Source of the DNA: Clostridia bacterium
GTDB lineage: Bacteria; Bacillota_A; Clostridia; Christensenellales; Aristaeellaceae
Reading direction: 5' to 3'
Assembly (NCBI GenBank): GCA_017430945.1
Contig: JAFRMB010000112.1
Location: 1-7,094, forward strand
Length of the DNA: 7,094 bases
Part shown: piece after piece, positions 1 to 5,100 of the stretch
Layout: each line of letters begins with the position of its first letter
Position numbering within the stretch: position 1 is the first letter of the stretch
Notes under the pieces: model-generated
Database searches by the model: none
The model's input: only the letters and a program-made list of their open reading frames with translations
Told to the model about the DNA's origin: nothing
Position numbers and translations under genes: made by a program

Positions 1-38
1 CATATGCAGCACTGCAGGAATCTTTCATCCTTCAGCAT

Positions 39-122
39 TTACTTTCTGGCGATCCCCAACTCCTCACAGGCCGCTTCCCGCATCTTATATTTCAGGATCT
101 TGCCAGCCGCGTTCATCGGGAG
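39..122 (-). pseudogene. 3' remnant of an AMP-forming acyl-CoA synthetase/ligase
   Basis: Read on the minus strand, this stretch ends at TAA (39-41) and encodes LPMNAAGKILKYKMREAACE followed by ELGIARK. LPxNxxGKIxKxxxRE is the hallmark C-terminal (A10) motif of the adenylate-forming acyl-CoA synthetase family; the GK lysine (codon 99-101) is the one used in adenylation. In this family the motif sits near the very C-terminus, which fits the stop about 20 residues later. Going upstream (higher coordinates) the frame stays open but reads YNQKWGCLNCSAR, unlike the usual family sequence, and there is no room for the ~500-residue body before the transporter operon. I therefore call it a decayed or truncated remnant. 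An ATG directly follows the TAA (36-38) and would read MLKDERFLQCCI off the edge, but it has no good ribosome binding site. Confidence is good for the motif and moderate for pseudogene status. Confidence 0.6.
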
Positions 123-321
123 CCTCGCACTGCAGTTGAGGCAGCCCCATTTCTGATTGTATGACCATTCCAAAAATGCATCACGACCATCTGCGGGCGC
201 CCTTCCCGCCCTGCCGCTGCTTGAGCGGCCGGCGGCACGCCAAAGCGGCGGATGATCGCCTCGCCGATCCCGGGCCGGCCGGAACCGGCATGTTCACACC
301 ACATCGTTAGGAGGCATTGCT
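123..321. other. Intergenic region upstream of the transporter operon
   Basis: No convincing gene lies here. The left part (to ~180) is about 50% GC and the right part (181-300) about 73% GC, so the two halves look different in origin. A weak sigma-A-like candidate for the operon is TTGAGG (136-141), an 18-base spacer, then TATGAC (160-165); only four of six bases match in each box, so I do not annotate it as a promoter. No operator palindrome, riboswitch-like fold or substrate-binding-protein gene is visible. The operon promoter may lie here in a non-consensus form. Confidence 0.5.
309..314 (+). promoter_or_regulatory. Ribosome binding site fixing a TTG start
   Basis: AGGAGG lies 7 bases upstream of TTG (322-324), ideal spacing. 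There is no in-frame ATG until 541, well inside the conserved permease, so this site decides the start of the first operon gene. Confidence 0.85.
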
Positions 322-1326
322 TTGAGACAGGAATCCTTGCGGCGTGTCATCTCCATCGGCCTGCTGGTACTGCTGATCGCGGTATTCAGCCTGACGAGCA
401 GCTATTTCCTCGCGCCGAAGAACATCTTCGCGTTTTTGCGCGACGCTTCGGTGACGGGCATCATCGCCGTGGGTGTGACCTTCGTTATCATCACGGCGGG
501 CATCGACCTGTCCACCGGCGCGCTCGCGGCGCTGTGCTCGATGGTCATGGGCAATTTTCTGTTCTATCTGCCGGCGGTGCCGGTGCCGGTGGTCTGCCTC
601 GTGTCGATCGCGATCGGCATACTGGGCGGCCTGTTCAACGGCCTGGTGGTCACCAGGCTCCGGCTGCCGGACTTCATCGCCACGCTGGCCAGCCAGGGCA
701 TCTTCCGCGGGCTCACGATGCTGTTCGCCATCCGCGAGCGCGGGCGCATCCGCAACCAGGTCATCAAGAACCGCGCGTTCCTCGCCTGGTCGGGCAATGT
801 GAGCGGCCTGTTCTACGTCACCATCGCGTTCATCATCATGGTCATCATCGGACAGCTGATCCTGAAGAAGACGAAGATCGGCACCTATACCTACGCCACC
901 GGCGCGAGCCGCAAGTCCGCGGACCTGTCGGGCATCCACACCGGACGGATCAAGCGGTTCGCGTTCGGCCTGTCCGGCTTCTGCTGCGGCCTGGCGTCCA
1001 TATTCCTGCTGGCGCGCACCGGCGCGGCGACCGTGGAGCTGGGCACAGGGCTCGAGTTCGACGTCATCGCCGCCGTGGTGGTGGGCGGCTGCGCCTTCAG
1101 CGGCGGCCGCGGCGACGTGGTCGGCAGTATGATCGGCGCGCTGTTCATGGCGATACTCACCAACGGCATCTATAAATACAACCTCGGCAGCGAGTATCAC
1201 GTGATCATCAAGGGCGCGGTCATCATCGTCATGGTGCTGTTCGATGCCATCTACCAGCGCTATTTCCAGAAGCGGAGCCGCAGCGCCAAACAGCCCGCGG
1301 CGGAAGTCAAGGAGGCGGCCGTATGA
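322..1326 (+). CDS. ABC transporter permease, RbsC/XylH/AraH type (first of two)
   Basis: A 334-residue integral membrane permease of the BPD_transp_2 family, which forms the membrane channel of ribose/galactose/xylose-type importers. The first hydrophobic helix spans residues 9-27. The family signature follows: AGIDLSTG (59-66), LPDFIATLASQGIFRG (115-130), a G-x-YxYATGAS stretch (187-195) and GGCAFSGGRGD (255-265), then a final helix near 296-309 and a basic cytoplasmic tail. Length is normal for the family. Start is TTG with AGGAGG 7 bases upstream; no other start gives the N-terminal helix. The stop overlaps the ATPase start as ATGA (1323-1326), implying translational coupling. The substrate cannot be read from a permease sequence; sugars are usual for the family, but purine nucleosides and AI-2 also use it. 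The presence of a second, different permease downstream points to a heteromeric channel. Identification as a permease is secure. Confidence 0.93.
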   Translation: MRQESLRRVISIGLLVLLIAVFSLTSSYFLAPKNIFAFLRDASVTGIIAVGVTFVIITAGIDLSTGALAALCSMVMGNFLFYLPAVPVPVVCLVSIAIGILGGLFNGLVVTRLRLPDFIATLASQGIFRGLTMLFAIRERGRIRNQVIKNRAFLAWSGNVSGLFYVTIAFIIMVIIGQLILKKTKIGTYTYATGASRKSADLSGIHTGRIKRFAFGLSGFCCGLASIFLLARTGAATVELGTGLEFDVIAAVVVGGCAFSGGRGDVVGSMIGALFMAILTNGIYKYNLGSEYHVIIKGAVIIVMVLFDAIYQRYFQKRSRSAKQPAAEVKEAAV

Positions 1327-2846
1327 GCGATAACGTATTGCTGCGCGCCCACAACATCCACAAGAGCTTTTCCGGTGTCCAGGTGCTCAAGGGCGTCGAT
1401 CTGGAGATCCGCGCCGGCGAGGTGCACGCCCTGATGGGCGAGAACGGCGCGGGAAAGTCCACGCTGATCAAGATCATCATGGGCGTCTACCCCAAGGACA
1501 GCGGCGAGATCTGGTACAGGGGCGAGAAGGTGGAGATCGACAGCCGCTCGGATGCGCAGCGGCTGGGCCTGGCGGTCATCTACCAGGAGCTGAGCCTCAT
1601 CCCCACGCTGTCGGTCATGCAGAACATACTGCTGGGCCAGGAGACGCAGAAGGCGGGCCTTCTGGACAACCGGGCGATGCGCGCGCGCGTGAAAGAGCTG
1701 ATGGACCGCTTCGACCTGCATCTCGATCCGAACGAGATCGTCGAGAACCTGTCCATCGCCCAGCAGCAGACCGTCGAGATCCTGAAGGCGCTGACGGTGG
1801 ACGCGCCGCTCATCGTCATGGACGAGCCCACGGCCTCGCTGAGCGCGTCCGAAAGCGAGCGCCTGTTCGACATCATCGACAAGCTGCGCGACAAGGGCGT
1901 GGGCATCCTCTACATCACCCACCGCCTGGAGGAGGTGCGCCTGCTGGCGGACCGCCTGACCATACTGCGCGACGGCGAGAACGTCGCTGTGGTGGAGAAG
2001 CAGGACTATGACCCCCAGAAGGTCATCCGCATGATGATCGGCAAGGAGATCACGACCGCCGCCGACCGGGTGGAGATGCACGAGCCCACCGGCAGCGTCG
2101 GGCTGAGCGTGAAGGGCCTGACCCGCAGGGGCGTGTTCCAGGACATCAGCTTCGACGTCCATCACGGGGAGATCCTGGGCATCGGCGGCCTGGTGGGTTC
2201 CGGCCGAACGGAGGTGCTGCGCGCCATCTTCGGCGTGGACCGCTTCGACGCCGGCGAGATCCTGTTCGAAGGCAAGTCCATACGGCCCTCCGTGGCGCGC
2301 AATATCCGCCTCGGCTTCGGCCTCATCCCGGAGGACCGGCGCGGGCAGGGATTCATCCCGCTGCAGAGCATCCGCAAGAACGTCGCGCTGACCAACTACG
2401 ACCTGCTGGCCAACGGCATGGGCGTCATCAACAGCGGCAAGGAAGCGCAGATGTGCGGCGAGGCCATCCAGAACCTCGCCATCCGTCCCAACATCCCCAC
2501 CATGCCGGTGACGAACCTCTCCGGCGGCAACCAGCAGAAGGTGGTCGTGGGCAAGTGGATGGCCCGCGACCTGAAGGTGCTGCTGGTGGACGAGCCCACC
2601 GCGGGCATCGACGTGGGCGTCAAGGAGGCCATCTACCAGATCCTGGAGGGCCTGGCGGCAAAAGGCGTGCTCGTGATCGTGGTGTCGTCCGACCTGCAGG
2701 AGCTGCTGCGCGTGTCCACCCGCATCCTGGTGATGCGCAAGGGCAGGATCTTCAAGGTCTTCGACAGCGGCACGGTGACCCAGGAGGACGTGCTGGCGGC
2801 GGCTTCCGGCATCGACAACAGCAGCGAGGTGAACGGACATGAATAA
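1323..2846 (+). CDS. Sugar-type ABC transporter ATP-binding protein, two fused NBDs (RbsA/MglA type)
   Basis: A 507-residue cytoplasmic ATPase that powers the two flanking permeases; the length fits the RbsA/MglA/XylG family. NBD1 shows Walker A GENGAGKST (39-47), Q-loop Gln88, a degenerate signature LSIAQQQ (143-149), Walker B LIVMDEPT (163-170) and H-loop His200. NBD2 (from ~258) has a non-canonical Walker A, GLVGSGRTE (289-297), without the usual GKS/T lysine, a canonical signature LSGGNQQK (399-406), Walker B LLVDEPT (420-426) and SSD (455-457) in place of the H-loop His. This pairing of one good and one degenerate ATP site is normal for the family and is not a defect. AAGGAGG (1309-1315) lies 7 bases upstream of ATG. 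It overlaps the upstream permease by 4 bases and the downstream one by 8, so the three proteins are surely co-translated. Specific substrate unknown. Confidence 0.95.
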   Translation: MSDNVLLRAHNIHKSFSGVQVLKGVDLEIRAGEVHALMGENGAGKSTLIKIIMGVYPKDSGEIWYRGEKVEIDSRSDAQRLGLAVIYQELSLIPTLSVMQNILLGQETQKAGLLDNRAMRARVKELMDRFDLHLDPNEIVENLSIAQQQTVEILKALTVDAPLIVMDEPTASLSASESERLFDIIDKLRDKGVGILYITHRLEEVRLLADRLTILRDGENVAVVEKQDYDPQKVIRMMIGKEITTAADRVEMHEPTGSVGLSVKGLTRRGVFQDISFDVHHGEILGIGGLVGSGRTEVLRAIFGVDRFDAGEILFEGKSIRPSVARNIRLGFGLIPEDRRGQGFIPLQSIRKNVALTNYDLLANGMGVINSGKEAQMCGEAIQNLAIRPNIPTMPVTNLSGGNQQKVVVGKWMARDLKVLLVDEPTAGIDVGVKEAIYQILEGLAAKGVLVIVVSSDLQELLRVSTRILVMRKGRIFKVFDSGTVTQEDVLAAASGIDNSSEVNGHE

Positions 2847-3849
2847 GAGCAACAGGGGCGCCCTTCTGAAGCGGTTCCAAAAGCCGCTCATCCTGCTGGC
2901 CGTCATGCTGGTCATGGTCATCCTGCAGCCCAAGATCTTCCCCACGTGGAACAACATGCTGAGCATACTCTACGCCGTTTCCATCTACGGCACGATGATC
3001 TGCGGCATGATCTTCGCGGTGCTGCTGGGCGGCATCGACCTGTCCGTAGGTCCGGTGGCCGCGCTGTCCGGCGCGGTGACGGTGCTGACGATCATCGGCA
3101 TGGGGATGACGAACGGCTCCGTGCTGGTCGGCGTGGTGCTGGGCCTGCTGGCGGGGTCGGCGGTGGGCCTGGTCAACGGCCTGATCGTCTCCTATTTCAA
3201 TGTGCCGGCCTTCCTGATCACGCTGTCCACCCAGAGCATCATCAACGGCGTGGCACAGCTGACGACCGGCAACCACACCATCGCCGCCATGGAGCCGCCG
3301 AGCTTCACCTACATCGGCAGCGGCCGCCTGCTGGGCGTGCCGGTCCCGATCTACATCATGGGGCTCATGATGCTGATAACCTATTTTGTGCTGAACAAGA
3401 CGGTGTTCGGCCAGCGCGTGTACGCCGTGGGCGGCAACCGCCAGGCGGCGCAGCTTTCCGGCGTGTCGGTGAAGCGGGTCTCCACGATCTGCTACGTGAT
3501 CTCCAGCTTCATGGCGGCGCTGTCGGGCATCGTGCTGGCATCCATGAACCAGCAGGCCATCGCCAAGGCGGCGGCGGGCTACGAGAACGACGTGCTGACC
3601 GCCATCGTCGTGGGCGGCACGAGCCTGGCGGGCGGCGAAGGCTCCATACAGGGCGCGCTGTTCGGCGCGCTGCTGGTGGGCGTGCTGAACAACGGCATGC
3701 GCCTGATGGGCGTGCCGTCGACCTATCACACGCTGGTCAAGGGCGTCATCATCATCTGCGCCGTCGCGATGGACGTCTACGGTAAGAACAAGGACAGCGG
3801 CGTCGGAAGGTCCCTGCTGAAGGGCCTGCGCCGCGCCGGGAAAGGATGA
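2839..3849 (+). CDS. ABC transporter permease, RbsC type (second of two)
   Basis: A 336-residue membrane permease of the BPD_transp_2 family, clearly related to the first operon gene but diverged. It has an N-terminal hydrophobic helix (~16-30), the signature GGIDLSVGPVAAL (64-76), VPAFLITLSTQSIINGVAQL (122-141), GQRVYAVGGNRQAAQLSGV (191-209), GGTSLAGGEGSIQGALFGAL (259-278) and a last helix near 300-312 before a basic tail. AGGTGA (2827-2832) sits 6 bases before the ATG, inside the end of the ATPase gene, and the 8-base overlap indicates coupling. With the upstream permease it probably forms a heterodimeric channel, as LsrC/LsrD do in AI-2 importers, although nothing here points to AI-2 specifically. 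Its stop overlaps the first ATG of the hydrolase (ATGA, 3846-3849). Confidence 0.93.
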   Translation: MNKSNRGALLKRFQKPLILLAVMLVMVILQPKIFPTWNNMLSILYAVSIYGTMICGMIFAVLLGGIDLSVGPVAALSGAVTVLTIIGMGMTNGSVLVGVVLGLLAGSAVGLVNGLIVSYFNVPAFLITLSTQSIINGVAQLTTGNHTIAAMEPPSFTYIGSGRLLGVPVPIYIMGLMMLITYFVLNKTVFGQRVYAVGGNRQAAQLSGVSVKRVSTICYVISSFMAALSGIVLASMNQQAIAKAAAGYENDVLTAIVVGGTSLAGGEGSIQGALFGALLVGVLNNGMRLMGVPSTYHTLVKGVIIICAVAMDVYGKNKDSGVGRSLLKGLRRAGKG

Positions 3850-4763
3850 GCGATATGAGACTGGTGGATGTGCATACCCACGTGGTGGAGACGCTGCACG
3901 GCTTTGCCCGCCGGGGCGAGTTCCGGGCGGTCGGCGGCGGCCGCGCGCGCTGGGCCAACGGCGATGAGATGGACCTCATCCCGCCGGAGCTGGGCGAGTA
4001 CGACGTGCGCGGCGACAGGCTCTACGCCTTTCTGAAGGCAAAGGGCGTGGAGCGCGCGGTGCTTTTGCAGGGCAGCTTTTACGGCTTTCACAACGAGTAC
4101 TCGCTGGAGGTCGCCAGGCAGTATCCGGACATGTTCGTCCCGGCGTGCACGGCGGATCCGTTCGCACGCCAGTCCATGGAGATCCTGGAGCGGTTCGTCT
4201 GCCGGGAGGGCGTGCGGGTCATCAAATTCGAGGTCAGCGACGGCGGCGGCATGATGGGCTATCACACGCCGTTCGACCTGAACGGCCCGAGACTGGCCGA
4301 ACAGATCCGGCTGGCGGCGGACAACGGCTGCACGCTGGTGCTGGACGTGGGCGGCCCGGGGATGGACAGCTTCCAGCCAGAGGCCATCGCCGACATCGCG
4401 AAGACCTATCCGAAGATGCGGATCGTGATCTGCCACCTGCTGGCGCCGACCCTGCAGGACGAGGCGCCCTTCAAAAAGGCCATCGCCGCGCTGCGCCTGC
4501 CCAATCTGTGGTTCGACATCTCCGCGGTGCCGTGGAACGTGTATCCCGAGGCGTATCCCTATCCCACCGGCGCGCGCTACGTGGCCGCGGCCAGGGATGC
4601 CGTGGGCTGCGACAAGCTGCTCTGGGGCAGCGATCTGCCGTGCCCGTTGACCCGGGACAGCTACGAGCACCTGCTGGACTACCTGCCCGCGAGCGGCCTG
4701 TTCACCGAGCGGGAGCTTGAGGGCATCTGTTACGACAACACCTTCGCGGCGTATCCGCTGTAA
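3846..4763 (+). CDS. Metal-dependent TIM-barrel hydrolase, amidohydrolase-2 family
   Basis: A 305-residue soluble, probably cytoplasmic enzyme of the amidohydrolase-related family (COG2159/PF04909 type), which includes sugar-acid lactonases, pyrone-dicarboxylate lactonase and ACMSD-like decarboxylases. Visible hallmarks are the strand-1 metal motif DVHTH (His10, His12), VIKFE on a central strand (Lys127, Glu129), His197 in VICHL and LLWGSDLP with Asp263, the strand-8 metal ligand. The strand that normally carries the beta-5 His reads LVLDVGGPG (164-172), with Asp167 there instead. Two starts are possible: ATG 3846 forms an ATGA overlap with the permease stop, while ATG 3855 (MRLVDVHTH) has AGGA (3843-3846) 8 bases upstream; the product differs by three residues. 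Being last in the transporter operon, it likely hydrolyses, opens or decarboxylates the imported compound or an early derivative. A precise reaction cannot be assigned. Confidence 0.85.
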   Translation: MSDMRLVDVHTHVVETLHGFARRGEFRAVGGGRARWANGDEMDLIPPELGEYDVRGDRLYAFLKAKGVERAVLLQGSFYGFHNEYSLEVARQYPDMFVPACTADPFARQSMEILERFVCREGVRVIKFEVSDGGGMMGYHTPFDLNGPRLAEQIRLAADNGCTLVLDVGGPGMDSFQPEAIADIAKTYPKMRIVICHLLAPTLQDEAPFKKAIAALRLPNLWFDISAVPWNVYPEAYPYPTGARYVAAARDAVGCDKLLWGSDLPCPLTRDSYEHLLDYLPASGLFTERELEGICYDNTFAAYPL

Positions 4764-4786
4764 GATCGGCCACGGACGCGCCGATC
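4764..4786 (+). repeat. Short inverted repeat directly after the hydrolase stop
   Basis: GATCGGC (4764-4770) and GCCGATC (4780-4786) form a perfect 7-bp stem with a 9-base loop starting right after TAA. It is not followed by a T-run, so it is not itself a clear terminator; it may protect the mRNA 3' end or be chance in GC-rich DNA. Confidence 0.4.
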
Positions 4787-4873
4787 CGCGCGCGATACAC
4801 GGACGGACAGGCACCCACGATCCTCCCATAACACTGCGGTCCGGAAGCATATGCCGAAGGGACCGGCCATAGC

Positions 4874-4906
4874 CGGAGAGGCCTCGCGCCTCTCCGATCT
4901 TCTTTT
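4874..4906 (+). terminator. Rho-independent terminator of the transporter-hydrolase operon
   Basis: CGGAGAGGC (4874-4882) pairs perfectly with GCCTCTCCG (4888-4896) around a 5-base loop CTCGC, and is followed by ATCTTCTTTT. A 9-bp GC-rich stem plus a T-rich tail, about 110 bases after the hydrolase stop and before the next promoter, fits an intrinsic terminator. The tail is on the + side only, so it acts on rightward transcription. Confidence 0.8.
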
Positions 4907-5033
4907 GGGCCCGGCGGCGTGGCGGATCCGGGAGGTCCCCCGCCCGCATTGCATAGGCGATGCATAGGATGTATAAGCAGGGTCTTCTCCAAATTGTCAC
5001 CAAATCGTCCTATAAGGCGCAGAGCATCTGTGG
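4907..5033. other. Intergenic segment between terminator and promoter
   Basis: No gene is visible. TGCATAGG occurs twice (4950-4957 and 4961-4968) at an 11-base spacing, about one helical turn, so a regulator-binding site is conceivable. TTGCAT (4949-4954), a 17-base spacer and TATAAG (4972-4977) make a weak second promoter candidate. Composition becomes more AT-rich from ~4950 towards the promoter. Confidence 0.35.
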
Positions 5034-5039
5034 TATAAT
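5031..5039 (+). promoter_or_regulatory. Extended -10 promoter for the L,D-transpeptidase gene
   Basis: TGGTATAAT is a perfect extended -10 element (TGnTATAAT). The region 17 bases upstream (TATAAG, 5011-5016) is a poor -35, which is common where the extended -10 is present. Transcription would start near 5046, giving a leader of about 55 bases. Confidence 0.75.
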
Positions 5040-5050
5040 ACCTGTACCGT

Positions 5051-5070
5051 GCGGGAGCTTGGCTTCCCGC
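5051..5070 (+). other. Leader hairpin in the 5' untranslated region
   Basis: GCGGGA (5051-5056) pairs with TCCCGC (5065-5070), and an inner GC/GC pairing is possible with a bulged T. It lies between the predicted start of transcription and the ribosome binding site, very near the mRNA 5' end, where such stems often stabilise the transcript. It has no T-run and does not cover the start codon. Confidence 0.45.
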
Positions 5071-5100
5071 CCGCAAAGAGGACAATGAGGGCATTGACAG

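Noticed and set aside
113..304. Minus-strand frame containing GIGEAIIRRFG, which resembles a short-chain dehydrogenase glycine motif
   Set aside because: The TGxxxGxG pattern is not actually met, there is no start with a ribosome binding site, and nothing dehydrogenase-like follows.
161..310. Small + strand reading frame of 49 codons whose TAG overlaps the ribosome binding site of the first permease
   Set aside because: The stop placement resembles an operon partner, but there is no ribosome binding site at ATG 161, the product is unrecognisable, and it crosses the composition junction near 180.
1464..1486. Degenerate NBD1 signature and atypical NBD2 Walker A in the ATPase considered as inactivating mutations
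   Set aside because: Asymmetric ATP sites with LSI-type signature 1 and G-R-T/S in the second P-loop are normal for the RbsA/MglA family.
1260..2966. Very long antisense reading frame (568 codons) opposite the ATPase gene
   Set aside because: High-GC third positions of the + strand gene leave the opposite frame open. Its translation is a low-complexity mix rich in H, A, D, Q and L with no domain, while the + strand protein is an unmistakable ABC ATPase.
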